Shown in pieces: positions 45,339 to 53,795 of a DNA stretch of 64,000 nucleotides (position 1 is its first letter; every line of letters starts with the position of its first letter). Origin of the DNA: Lachnospiraceae bacterium (lineage in GTDB: Bacteria; Bacillota; Clostridia; Lachnospirales; Lachnospiraceae); NCBI GenBank assembly GCA_017405805.1, contig JAFQZU010000001.1, forward strand, positions 59,548-123,547, in the 5' to 3' direction. The position numbers and the translations under genes were made by a program. Under the pieces are notes generated by a model. It saw only the letters and a list, made by a program, of their open reading frames with translations. It searched no databases and was not told the origin of the DNA.

Positions 45339-47273
45339 ATGGAATACAGAGTGAAAACAGATGTCTGCGTCATCGGTGCGGGCCATGCGGGATGTGAGGC
45401 CGCCCTGGCCTGCAGCCGCCTCGGGCTGAACACGGTCATCTTTACGATGAACACGGACAGCATAGCCATGATGCCCTGCAATCCGCACATCGGCGGCTCC
45501 TCCAAGGGGCATCTGGTCCGGGAGATCGACGCGCTGGGCGGCGAGATGGGCAAGAACATCGACAAAACATTTATCCAGTCCAAAATGCTCAACGTCTCCA
45601 AGGGACCTGCCGTCCACTCTCTGCGGGCCCAGGCTGACAAGGCCGAATACTCCAAAGAGATGCGGATGGTCCTGGAGAATCAGGAACACCTGACCATCCG
45701 ACAGGCGGAAGTGACGGATATCCTCGCCGAAAAGACGGCCGAAAATGACGATCTGTCCGAAGCGGCATACAGGATCACCGGCGTCCGGATCGCAACCGGA
45801 ACCGTGTATGAATGCCGCGCCGCGATCATATGCACCGGCACTTACCTCAACGCCCGATGCCTTGTGGGAGAATCCATCACCGAAACAGGCCCCGGCGGCA
45901 TGCAGCGCTCCACCTTCCTGCGGGAGGCCATGGACCGGCTCGGCATTCCAATCCGCCGTTTCAAAGCCGGAACACCTGCCAGAATGGACGGCCGTACGCT
46001 GGATTACTCCAAGATGAAGATCCAGGAGGGAGACAAAGAGGTCATCCCTTTTTCCTATTCCACTGACCCCGCCACGGTCCAGATCGAGCAGATGCCCTGC
46101 TACCTGACGTATACCAATCAGGAGACCCATGACATCATCCGGGCCAACCTGGACCGCTCGCCCATCTATGCCGGGATCATCGAGGGAACAGGTCCCCGCT
46201 ACTGCCCTTCCATTGAGGACAAGGTGGTAAAGTTCGGGGAGAAGAACAGGCACCATGTTTTTGTCGAGCCGGAAGGAAGGTATACCAATCAGGTCTATAT
46301 CGACGGAATGTCCTCTTCCATGCCGGACGATGTCCAGCAGAGGATGTACCGCACCGTTCCCGGCCTGGAGAACTGCGTGATCGTCAAAAACGCCTACGCC
46401 ATAGAATACGACTGCATCGACGCCAACCAGCTCCGCCTGACCCTGGAGACCAGACGGGTCAGCGGTCTGTACTGCGCCGGCCAGTTCAACGGCAGCAGCG
46501 GCTACGAGGAGGCAGCTGCCCAGGGCCTGATCGCCGGGATCAACGCCTCCATGCAGATCATGGGAAAGGAACCGCTTGTCCTGAAGCGGTCGGAGGCTTA
46601 TATCGGCGTCCTGATCGACGATCTGGTCACCAAGAACAACCTGGAGCCCTACCGCATGATGACCTCCCGTGCGGAATACCGTCTCCTCCTTCGCCAGGAC
46701 AACGCGGATCTTCGTCTTCGTCATTACGGCTACCGCGTCGGCCTGATCACACAGGAACAATATGACCATGTGTGTGAGAAACAGCGCCTGATCGATGAGG
46801 AGATTGCCCGTCTTAAGAGCATCCGGATCGGCGCCGCGCAAAAAAACCAGACTTACCTCAAGGAACACGGCTCCGCCCCCCTGGGCACGGCCTGCTCCCT
46901 TGCGGAACTTCTCTGCCGCCCCGAGCTGGGCTATGAGAGCATCGCCGGCCTCGACCCGGACCGCCCTGCCCTGCCCGGAGAAGTGACCAGGCAGGTGGAG
47001 ATCAATATCCGGTATGAGGGATACATAGCCAGACAGAGACGCCAGGTCGAACAGTTTGAAAAGATGGAGAACCGCAGGATCCCCGAAAGCATCGATTACG
47101 ACGACGTGTCCAGCCTTCGTCTGGAAGCCAGGCAGAAGCTCAAGAAGTTCCGTCCTGCCTCCATCGGTCAGGCATCACGTCTGTCCGGGGTGACGCCGGC
47201 GGATGTGGCGGTGCTGCTGGTATATCTGGAGAAATTTCGCACAAGATTTAAACCCAACCAGACAGAAAAATGA
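45339..47273 (+). CDS. mnmG: tRNA wobble-uridine modification FAD enzyme MnmG
   Basis: 644 residues. The FAD-binding N-terminus GAGHAGCEAALACSR is followed by the MnmG signature IGGSSKGHLVREIDALGGEM and GTYLNARCLVGES. The helical C-terminal domain ends with RPASIGQASRLSGVTPADVA, which binds MnmE. It is encoded directly after its partner mnmE. It forms the C5 modification of U34 in tRNAs reading NNA/NNG codons. Confidence 0.97.
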   Translation: MEYRVKTDVCVIGAGHAGCEAALACSRLGLNTVIFTMNTDSIAMMPCNPHIGGSSKGHLVREIDALGGEMGKNIDKTFIQSKMLNVSKGPAVHSLRAQADKAEYSKEMRMVLENQEHLTIRQAEVTDILAEKTAENDDLSEAAYRITGVRIATGTVYECRAAIICTGTYLNARCLVGESITETGPGGMQRSTFLREAMDRLGIPIRRFKAGTPARMDGRTLDYSKMKIQEGDKEVIPFSYSTDPATVQIEQMPCYLTYTNQETHDIIRANLDRSPIYAGIIEGTGPRYCPSIEDKVVKFGEKNRHHVFVEPEGRYTNQVYIDGMSSSMPDDVQQRMYRTVPGLENCVIVKNAYAIEYDCIDANQLRLTLETRRVSGLYCAGQFNGSSGYEEAAAQGLIAGINASMQIMGKEPLVLKRSEAYIGVLIDDLVTKNNLEPYRMMTSRAEYRLLLRQDNADLRLRHYGYRVGLITQEQYDHVCEKQRLIDEEIARLKSIRIGAAQKNQTYLKEHGSAPLGTACSLAELLCRPELGYESIAGLDPDRPALPGEVTRQVEINIRYEGYIARQRRQVEQFEKMENRRIPESIDYDDVSSLRLEARQKLKKFRPASIGQASRLSGVTPADVAVLLVYLEKFRTRFKPNQTEK

Positions 47274-47434
47274 TTAGAGTGCTCGTGAAGTTTCGCTAAG
47301 CCTCTCTCCCCGCAAAGAGAACCTAAGCTCAACTAACACTCGTGCAAAAGATCGTTTTTCCGGCTGGCTGCGCTTATAATATTCAATATGACCCATATCA
47401 TTAAAAGAAGAATTGATATAGATAGGATTTGTGT

Positions 47435-48166
47435 ATGGATTTCGTGGAAGATAAACTTACAGTTGGTTTGAAGGAATTGGGGCTGGAAGCGGGAAATCGC
47501 GAACTGGAGATGCTGCGCGGTTTCTATGAGAACCTGATCGAGTGGAACAAAGTCATGAATCTGACGGCCATTACAGACAGGGAAGAAGTCTATGAAAAGC
47601 ATTTTCTGGACAGCCTTTCAATGCAGAAGGCTCTGCCGGCGGATTTTGACGGGAAAGGAATGAAGCTGATCGACGTCGGGACCGGCGCCGGTTTTCCGGG
47701 CATGCCCATTGCCATCTTCTATCCGGCGCTGCAGGTCACACTGATGGACTCCCTCAACAAAAGAACGCGCTTTCTTCAGGATACTGTGGAAAAACTCCAC
47801 CTTACCAATGTGGAGGTCATTCATTCCAGGGCTGAGGATCTGGCCAGAAATCCCGCTTACAGGGAACAATTTGATCTGTGCGCTTCCCGCGCCGTGGCCA
47901 ATCTTGCTACCCTCTCGGAATACTGCCTGCCTTTCATTAAAACAAATGGACTCTTTATCTCTTATAAGGCGGAAAAAGGTGAGGCAGAGCTGGAAGAAGG
48001 AAAAAAGGCAATCGCAGTATTGGGAGGAAAAGCGGAGAAGACGGTCTCGTTTCTGCTGCCGGGGACAGATTATGGAAGGATTCTGATTCCGATTCGAAAG
48101 ATTAAGAGTACTCCGAAGAGGTTTCCGAGGAAGGCGGGGGTGCCGTCGAAAGAACCAATTAGATGA
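47435..48166 (+). CDS. rsmG: 16S rRNA (guanine-N7) methyltransferase RsmG
   Basis: 243 residues. The SAM-binding motif I reads IDVGTGAGFPGMPIAI near 74-90, followed by MDSLNKRTRFLQ and SRAVANLATL. RsmG methylates G527 of 16S rRNA. The start is set at the ATG at 47435 (ATAGGA 7 bases upstream). The basic tail (RKIKSTPKRFPRKAG) is typical. A gap of about 160 bp separates it from mnmG. A degenerate parS-like sequence overlaps its stop codon region. Confidence 0.94.
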   Translation: MDFVEDKLTVGLKELGLEAGNRELEMLRGFYENLIEWNKVMNLTAITDREEVYEKHFLDSLSMQKALPADFDGKGMKLIDVGTGAGFPGMPIAIFYPALQVTLMDSLNKRTRFLQDTVEKLHLTNVEVIHSRAEDLARNPAYREQFDLCASRAVANLATLSEYCLPFIKTNGLFISYKAEKGEAELEEGKKAIAVLGGKAEKTVSFLLPGTDYGRILIPIRKIKSTPKRFPRKAGVPSKEPIR

Positions 48167-48182
48167 TGTATCATGTGAAACA
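48167..48182. promoter_or_regulatory. Degenerate parS-like site
   Basis: TGTATCATGTGAAACA differs from the exact parS sequence at two positions, and so is not a perfect palindrome. It begins right after the rsmG stop codon. It may be a weak ParB site or a decayed one. Confidence 0.5.
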
Positions 48183-48197
48183 ATAATAAATTGAGGT

Positions 48198-48432
48198 GGT
48201 AAAAAGGACAGCCTCCCAAAATATATAAGCACCTAGGGCACGCTCGCCTAAACTCGCTCGTTCACGCTCCTATGAGCGTGAAAAGAAAATCAGCAAGTAT
48301 TAAATACTTGGTGGCGAAAAGGACAGCCTCCCAAAATATATAAGCACCTTGGGCACGCTCGCCTAAACTCGCTCAATTCACGCTCCTATGAGCGTGAAAA
48401 GGCCCTGCGGTTGCTTATATATTTTGGGAGGC
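48198..48432. repeat. Palindromic element PE copies 6 and 7 in tandem
   Basis: Two copies lie in direct repeat with the same 20-bp lead-in (GGTGG..AAAAGGACAGCCTCCC). Copy 7 is complete, with perfect 21-bp arms at 48326-48346 and 48412-48432. Copy 6 (from 48211) has an identical left arm but stops after the internal hairpin near 48284, where its right arm is missing. Copy 7 has an extra base in the conserved GCTCGTTCAC stretch. The unit was evidently duplicated and then partly deleted. Confidence 0.85.
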
Positions 48433-48485
48433 TTGGTTTTAGCAAAAGTTACTATTTATGATTTTTCTATCAGAGTGATCTATAG

Positions 48486-48501
48486 TGTTTCACGTGAAAC
48501 A
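48486..48501. promoter_or_regulatory. parS: parS centromere site 1
   Basis: TGTTTCACGTGAAACA is a perfect 16-bp palindrome identical to the Bacillus-type parS consensus bound by ParB/Spo0J. It lies about 400 bp upstream of parA and forms the left end of a long inverted repeat. Confidence 0.96.
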
Positions 48502-48815
48502 ATACAAAGTGTATTGGATGGCAAAGAATTGAAAAGTGGCACAATGAAAACGAGATCTGTCGGAGGTAAGTCTTTTATGAATGAGCCTTAGTCGACCTAG
48601 ATCGTTTTCCGGCAGCGGCGAGGTCGCGAGCCCGCGGCTCCCGCGGGTTCGCGTGGAGGGGTGTTTGAGCCTTCCGATCATCAGAGCGGAAGGCGAGTTC
48701 CCGACTTGCCTCGCCGATGACGGGAAAGGATCGTAGAGAGACAAGGCGAAATCAACAGATCTTACCTCTGACAGATCTCGTACCTATAATTCTTCAAGCT
48801 CTCTCAATACTATAT

Positions 48816-48831
48816 TGTTTCACGTGAAACA
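48816..48831. promoter_or_regulatory. parS: parS centromere site 2
   Basis: A second exact TGTTTCACGTGAAACA, 66 bp upstream of the parA start, forming the right end of the inverted repeat. ParB binding here could also affect parAB transcription. Confidence 0.96.
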
Positions 48832-48896
48832 TAATCTGTGCTATAGTATAAAAAGCATAGAAAATACCTTTCCAGCCACCAACCGAGGTTATATAA

Positions 48897-49679
48897 ATGG
48901 GCAAAATCATCGCAATCGCCAACCAAAAAGGCGGCGTCGGCAAAACCACAACATCCATCAATCTCTCCGCAGCTCTGGCACAGCGCGGCAAACGGATCCT
49001 TGTGATCGATATTGATCCCCAGGGCAACTGCACCAGCGGTTTCGGCATTGACAAAAACGAACCCGAGAATACTGCATATGAGTTGCTTTTGGACGACTGT
49101 ACCATAAAGGAATGTATTTTGAAGACCGCCTACGAAAATCTGGATCTCATTCCATCCAACATCAATCTGGCTGCGGCGGAAATCGAACTGATCGGTATTA
49201 GCCGCAAAGAATTTATTCTGCGCGATGCACTGGACTATGTGCGGGATGACTATGACTTTATCATTATGGACTGTCCGCCTTCCTTGAATGTTCTGACGGT
49301 CAATGCGATGACGGCAGCGGATTCGGTAATTGTTCCGATTCAGTGTGAGTATTATGCGCTGGAAGGTCTGAGCCAGCTGATCCATACGATCAATCTGGTT
49401 AGGGAAAGGCTGAACAGAAAGCTTGATATCGAGGGAATCGTGTTTACCATGTATGACGCTCGCACTAATCTGTCGGCGCAGGTGGTGGAGAATGTAAAGG
49501 AGCATGTGGAACAGCATATTTACGAGACCATTATTCCCAGGAATGTGAGACTGGCAGAGGCACCAAGCTATGGGGAGCCCATCACGGCCTACGACAGCCG
49601 GTCGTCCGGCGCTGCCGCATATTTGGCACTGGCGGATGAGATTCTGGCAGAATCAAACGGGAAAAGCGATACAGATTGA
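48897..49679 (+). CDS. parA: Chromosome-partitioning ATPase ParA (Soj)
   Basis: 260 residues. The deviant Walker A motif KGGVGKTTTSINLSAAL is at about 10-26, Walker A' is in VIDIDPQGN, and Walker B is in DFIIMDCPPSL. The length and chromosomal setting next to parB and parS indicate the Soj type, which acts with ParB in origin segregation and modulates DnaA. GAGGT precedes the ATG. It is 25 bp from parB. Confidence 0.96.
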   Translation: MGKIIAIANQKGGVGKTTTSINLSAALAQRGKRILVIDIDPQGNCTSGFGIDKNEPENTAYELLLDDCTIKECILKTAYENLDLIPSNINLAAAEIELIGISRKEFILRDALDYVRDDYDFIIMDCPPSLNVLTVNAMTAADSVIVPIQCEYYALEGLSQLIHTINLVRERLNRKLDIEGIVFTMYDARTNLSAQVVENVKEHVEQHIYETIIPRNVRLAEAPSYGEPITAYDSRSSGAAAYLALADEILAESNGKSDTD

Positions 49680-49704
49680 GAGGGGAACAGAACGGAGGAA
49701 ATAA

Positions 49705-50811
49705 ATGGCCAGAAAACAAAGAGGTCTCGGCAGAGGTCTCGATGCTTTAATTCCGAGAAGAGAAGAAATTGAGAAGGAATTTGCCCGGATCAGTCAAAGC
49801 AGTTCCGAGGTGTTTTTCTCTGAGGATTTCGCGGAAGAGAATCCCGAAACCGAGCAGCCGGAAATGCAACAGGTAAAACAGCAGGAAAAGCAGCTGGAAA
49901 AGATGGGAAAAGAGTCCGAGTCTGAGCATCAGACAAGGGGACTGGGAAAGGTGGAAAAGGAACCCGAAGCCGAGGGAAAAGCGTCCGGTTCCGGGGTGAA
50001 GACCGTGCGGATTTCGGAGATTGAGCCGAATCGGGGGCAGCCGAGGAGGTATTTTGACGAGGAGGCGCTGCAGGAGCTGGCCGATTCGATTGGAAAGTAC
50101 GGGATATTACAGCCAATTCTGGTGCAGGACCGCGGCGATCACTATGAGATTATTGCCGGTGAGAGGCGCTGGCGGGCGGCGATGAAGGCAGGGGTCACGG
50201 AAGTGCCCGTGATCGTGCGCAGGGATGATGAGAAGAAGATCCTGGAGATGTCCCTGATCGAGAATATACAGAGGGAGAACCTTAATCCGGTCGAAGAGGC
50301 GATGGCGTACCGCGAGCTCATGGAGGAGTACGGACTGACGCAGGAGGAAGTGGCAGGAAGGATCTCAAAGAGCCGTTCCGCCGTGGCGAATATACTGCGT
50401 CTTCTGAAGCTGGACGAGCGGGTGCAGAAAATGCTGGCGGAAGGCAGTCTTACCATGGGACATGCCCGTGCGCTGGTTCCGCTTGAGAGCGGGGATGAGC
50501 AGTATGAAATTGCCGTGCAGATCGCGGAGAACAATCTCAGTGTGAGGGATGCGGAGAAACTGATCCGCCGGATGCAGAACAATGCCCTGAAAAAGGATGG
50601 CGCGGAGAAAAACCAAGCGGAGAAGAACCAGGAGGGAATGGACCGCGAGGAGGAAAGCCTGCAGCTGATCTACAGAAATATTGAGGAGAGGCTGTGTCAG
50701 AAGCTGGGAACCAAGGTTTCCATCAAGGACGGGAAAAAAGGCACGGGAAAACTGCTGATCGAGTTTTACAGTTACGAGGATCTGGAGAAAGTCATCGATA
50801 AACTGTCATAA
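49705..50811 (+). CDS. parB: Chromosome-partitioning CTP-dependent DNA clamp ParB (Spo0J)
   Basis: 368 residues, longer than the usual 280-300. The N-terminal RKQRGLGRGLDALIPRR is followed by a Glu/Gln/Lys-rich linker (about 30-100) that accounts for the extra length. The CTP-binding domain has GERRWRAAMKAG and LIENIQRENLNPVEEA. The helix-turn-helix (GRISKSRSAVANILRLLKL) reads parS. The C-terminal dimerisation domain ends SYEDLEKVIDKL. Its targets are the exact parS sites at 48486 and 48816. Confidence 0.96.
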   Translation: MARKQRGLGRGLDALIPRREEIEKEFARISQSSSEVFFSEDFAEENPETEQPEMQQVKQQEKQLEKMGKESESEHQTRGLGKVEKEPEAEGKASGSGVKTVRISEIEPNRGQPRRYFDEEALQELADSIGKYGILQPILVQDRGDHYEIIAGERRWRAAMKAGVTEVPVIVRRDDEKKILEMSLIENIQRENLNPVEEAMAYRELMEEYGLTQEEVAGRISKSRSAVANILRLLKLDERVQKMLAEGSLTMGHARALVPLESGDEQYEIAVQIAENNLSVRDAEKLIRRMQNNALKKDGAEKNQAEKNQEGMDREEESLQLIYRNIEERLCQKLGTKVSIKDGKKGTGKLLIEFYSYEDLEKVIDKLS

Positions 50812-50873
50812 TTGTGTTACAATGCAACAGACCGGGAGACCGGAACAGGTAAAAACAGGAGGTACTGAGCGTA

Positions 50874-52163
50874 ATGATCGATATCAGATTTTTGAGAGAA
50901 AATCCGGAGGTCGTCAGGGAGAACATCCGCAAGAAATTCCAGGATGATAAGCTTCCCCTTGTCGATGAAGTGATCGAATATGATGAGAAGAGCCGCTCCG
51001 CACAGGTGGAAGCGGATAATCTGCGCGCCGAGAAGAATAAGATTTCCAAGCAGATCGGTGCACTGATGGCACAGGGAAAGAAGGAAGAAGCCCAGGCGGT
51101 CCGCCAGAAGGTTGCGGACAGCGGCAAGCGCATTGCTGAGCTGGATGCCATTAAGAAGGAGGCAGATGAGATCGTCCGCAAGGATATGATGCTGATCCCG
51201 CAGATCATCGATCCGTCCGTTCCGATCGGTCCCGATGATTCCTGCAACGTGGAGATCCAGAAGTACGGCGATCCCGTGGTGCCGGATTTCGAGATCCCGT
51301 ATCACACGCAGATCATGGAGACGTTTGACGGGATCGACCTGGACAGCGCGGGCAGAGTGGCCGGCAACGGCTTCTATTATCTGATGGGGGATATCGCAAG
51401 GCTTCACTCCTCCGTTCTTTCCTATGCAAGGGATTTCATGATCGGTAAGGGCTTCAACTATCATCTGCCGCCCTTTATGATCCGCAGCAATGTGGTGACG
51501 GGCGTCATGAGTTTTGCCGAGATGGACGCCATGATGTACAAGATCGAGGGCGAGGATCTGTATCTGATCGGTACGTCCGAGCACTCCATGATCGGCAAGT
51601 TCATTGACCAGATCATTCCCGAGGAGAAGCTGCCGCAGACGCTGACCAGCTACTCCCCCTGCTTCAGAAAAGAGAAGGGAGCCCACGGCATCGAGGAGAG
51701 GGGCGTTTACAGGATCCACCAGTTCGAGAAGCAGGAGATGATCGTAGTATGTAAGCCCGAGGAGTCCATGGAGTGGTATGACAAGCTCTGGTCCTACACG
51801 GTCGAGCTCTTCCGCAGCATGGATATTCCTGTAAGAACACTGGAATGCTGCTCCGGTGATCTGGCCGATCTCAAGGTCAAATCCTGCGACGTGGAGGCGT
51901 GGTCTCCCAGACAGAAGAAATACTTCGAAGTCGGCAGCTGCTCCAATCTGGGCGATGCACAGGCCAGACGTCTGCGGATCCGCGTGAAAGGGGCGGACGG
52001 CGAGAAATATCTGGCGCACACGCTCAACAACACCGTGGTGGCATCTCCCCGCATGCTGATCGCATTTTTGGAGAACAATCTCAGGGAAGACGGCTCTGTG
52101 GCGATCCCGAAGGTACTGCAGCCTTATATGGGTGGCATGACGGAGCTTCGTCCGGGTAAATAA
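50874..52163 (+). CDS. serS: Seryl-tRNA synthetase
   Basis: 429 residues. The N-terminal long coiled-coil arm (about 30-100) binds the tRNA-Ser variable arm. The class II core has motif 2 (SPCFRKEKGAHG, then RGVYRIHQFEKQEM) and motif 3 (NTVVASPRMLIAFLENN). AGGAGG precedes the ATG. I saw no T-box leader in the 62-bp gap from parB. Confidence 0.97.
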   Translation: MIDIRFLRENPEVVRENIRKKFQDDKLPLVDEVIEYDEKSRSAQVEADNLRAEKNKISKQIGALMAQGKKEEAQAVRQKVADSGKRIAELDAIKKEADEIVRKDMMLIPQIIDPSVPIGPDDSCNVEIQKYGDPVVPDFEIPYHTQIMETFDGIDLDSAGRVAGNGFYYLMGDIARLHSSVLSYARDFMIGKGFNYHLPPFMIRSNVVTGVMSFAEMDAMMYKIEGEDLYLIGTSEHSMIGKFIDQIIPEEKLPQTLTSYSPCFRKEKGAHGIEERGVYRIHQFEKQEMIVVCKPEESMEWYDKLWSYTVELFRSMDIPVRTLECCSGDLADLKVKSCDVEAWSPRQKKYFEVGSCSNLGDAQARRLRIRVKGADGEKYLAHTLNNTVVASPRMLIAFLENNLREDGSVAIPKVLQPYMGGMTELRPGK

Positions 52164-52166
52164 TCC

Positions 52167-53078
52167 GTGCATAAATATTTTCGCGCCATCGGTTATTCTG
52201 AGCCGATGAAGATCATAGACCGGTACAATTTAATAGATGATGTCCTGAGCAAGGCGCAGAGCCGTTCCTTTATCACCAGTGAGGAAGACGAGGAATATAT
52301 GATGGCGGAACTCCGCTATGACCTCGGCGAGGGGTACGGGATCTGTGCCTCCGGAATTATCAGTGAGGACGAGGAGTTCCTCTGCGAGGCGCTGTATCCT
52401 TTTTATCTGGGCAGCGGCGTCAGCTCCATAGAGGAGGTGAGCGTGGAGGAGAAGATCGAGGGAAATGTCTATGCGGGCGTCATAGATGACCTGAACGTCG
52501 GCACGACCCTGATCTTTCATCTTCTCAATTCCGTGGAATTTCTCAAATCCGGATGCAGGCAGGTAGATCCTATTCCCGGATCCACGGCGATCCTGTCCGC
52601 GCTGAGCGTTGAGGGAACGGTCATGCTGCCGATCCAGAAGACGGAGCAGGAGAGGCAGGAGATCCGGAACCGGAGCAGACAGCGCAAGAAGCTGATGGGA
52701 AAAGCCCGCAGCGGGGACGAGAACGCCATGCAGGATCTGTCCGTGCAGGACATGGAAATCTACGCTTCCGTAATGGATAAACTTCAGTACGACGACGTGT
52801 ATACGCTGGTAGATTCCTATTTTATGCCGACCGGCGCGGAATGTGATCTTTATTCCGTCATGGGGGAGATCGTGCAATGCCGCATGACACAGAATCCGGT
52901 CACGCTGGAGAAGGTATGGCTCCTGACGATTTCCTGCAATGAGCTGCGTTTTGACGTGTGCATCAATCAGCTGGACCTGTTCGGAGATCCGGCGCCCGGG
53001 AGAAGATTTAAGGGCATTATCTGGATGCAGGGAATCCTGCAGCTGCCGTATTACGAAAACAAAGTAGATAATAAATAG
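52167..53078 (+). CDS. DUF3881-like protein of unknown function
   Basis: 303 residues starting with GTG 3 bp after the serS stop, so it is probably translationally coupled. The N-terminus HKYFRAIGYSEPMKIIDRY and acidic, mostly alpha/beta body without membrane helices resemble the DUF3881 family known from Lachnospiraceae. A basic helical segment (RNRSRQRKKLMGKARSGDEN) sits at about 170-190. The C-terminal FKGIIWMQGILQLPYYE is a distinctive closing motif. No catalytic motif is evident. A strong terminator follows directly. Confidence 0.6.
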   Translation: MHKYFRAIGYSEPMKIIDRYNLIDDVLSKAQSRSFITSEEDEEYMMAELRYDLGEGYGICASGIISEDEEFLCEALYPFYLGSGVSSIEEVSVEEKIEGNVYAGVIDDLNVGTTLIFHLLNSVEFLKSGCRQVDPIPGSTAILSALSVEGTVMLPIQKTEQERQEIRNRSRQRKKLMGKARSGDENAMQDLSVQDMEIYASVMDKLQYDDVYTLVDSYFMPTGAECDLYSVMGEIVQCRMTQNPVTLEKVWLLTISCNELRFDVCINQLDLFGDPAPGRRFKGIIWMQGILQLPYYENKVDNK

Positions 53079-53083
53079 GGAAA

Positions 53084-53128
53084 GATCAGCCGATTGCAGG
53101 TTTACCTGCGCGGCTGGTCTTTTTTTTG
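53084..53128 (+). terminator. Intrinsic terminator closing the parA-serS block
   Basis: GATCAGCCG (53084-53092) pairs with CGGCTGGTC (53111-53119) through a G:T pair, with an inner GCAGGT / ACCTGC stem, and is followed by eight or more T residues. Confidence 0.92.
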
Positions 53129-53218
53129 CGCAAAACACACCGGCGGAGTTAGTCATTTTTAACAGTTTTACACGACAAACTTTCCGGTTTTATTAGGCAA
53201 ACTGTCAATAGATATAAA

Positions 53219-53261
53219 ATTATAAAAATTTTATAATCTAAAAGGTTAATGTTTACTAACC
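53219..53261 (+). promoter_or_regulatory. Palindromes in the feo promoter region
   Basis: ATTATAAAAATTTTATAAT (53219-53237) is a perfect palindrome around one base and includes a TATAAT -10 hexamer. GGTTAATGTTTACTAACC (53244-53261) is an interrupted palindrome with GGTTA / TAACC ends, directly before the GGAGG of feoA. Its shape resembles DtxR/IdeR-type metal-repressor operators, which would fit iron control; that is inference. Confidence 0.5.
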
Positions 53262-53274
53262 ATGGAGGTATATT

Positions 53275-53487
53275 ATGATGCCAATTACATTAGGAGAGAC
53301 AGGCAGAGAATACGGTATCGTAAAGATCGGCGGAAACGATACGGCAAGAGCACACTTGCAGAATCTTGGCTTTGTTCCCGGCGCAAAGGTGACGCTTGTC
53401 AGCAATATTGACGGCAACACCATCTTAAATGTAAAGAATGTGCGAATCGCGCTGGGCGAGCAGCTCGCGCGGAAAATCTTCGTATAA
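53275..53487 (+). CDS. feoA: FeoA-type iron transport accessory protein 1
   Basis: 70 residues forming an SH3-like FeoA fold: ITLGETGREYGIVKIGGNDT, then RAHLQNLGFVPGAKVTLVSN and VKNVRIALGEQLARKIFV. FeoA supports FeoB-dependent ferrous iron uptake, probably by binding it. It is the first gene of a feoA-feoA-feoB operon. GGAGG precedes the ATG. Two separate FeoA genes are common in Clostridia. Confidence 0.9.
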   Translation: MMPITLGETGREYGIVKIGGNDTARAHLQNLGFVPGAKVTLVSNIDGNTILNVKNVRIALGEQLARKIFV

Positions 53488-53526
53488 ATGGAAGTTCGTG
53501 CATAAAAAAGAGGAGGACAGAAAAGA

Positions 53527-53751
53527 GTGAGAACTTTAAAGGATGCGAAAGTCGGAGAGACCGTCAAGGTGGTAAAGCTCCACGGCGAAGGAGCGATCAA
53601 ACGCCGCATTATGGACATGGGGATCACAAAGGGCTGTGAGATATATGTCCGCAAGGTGGCGCCTCTGGGAGATCCCGTAGAGATTAACGTCAGAGGATAT
53701 GAGCTGTCCGTCCGCAAGGCGGACGCCGCTATGGTGGAACTGGAAAACTGA
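53527..53751 (+). CDS. feoA: FeoA-type iron transport accessory protein 2
   Basis: 74 residues, starting with GTG after AGGAGG. The FeoA fold is clear: GETVKVVKLHGEGAIKRRIM, then DMGITKGCEIYVRKVAPLGD and ELSVRKADAAMVELEN. It is more like the standard FeoA than the first copy, which lacks the MDMGIT-type helix. It is 44 bp from feoB. Confidence 0.92.
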   Translation: MRTLKDAKVGETVKVVKLHGEGAIKRRIMDMGITKGCEIYVRKVAPLGDPVEINVRGYELSVRKADAAMVELEN

Positions 53752-53795
53752 TCGAAGATCCGATCGATAAATAAAAAAGAGGAAAAGAGAAGACT

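Larger units (their letters stand above)
48486..48831. repeat. Long inverted repeat bounded by two parS sites
   Basis: The best-conserved arms are 48551-48623 and 48709-48780 (about 72 bp, roughly 75% matching as inverted repeats; each begins CGAGATCTGTC and ends CGGCGAGG). Similarity continues outward with gaps to the parS site on each side. The 85-nt centre holds two more strong hairpins: CGCGAGCCCGCGG / CCGCGGGTTCGCG (48625-48653, one mismatch) and GCCTTCCG / CGGAAGGC (48669-48694). No gene is present. Confidence 0.88.

Noticed and set aside
45219-46868. 549-residue minus-strand frame opposite mnmG
   Set aside because: Antisense shadow of mnmG with no family resemblance and no ribosome binding site.
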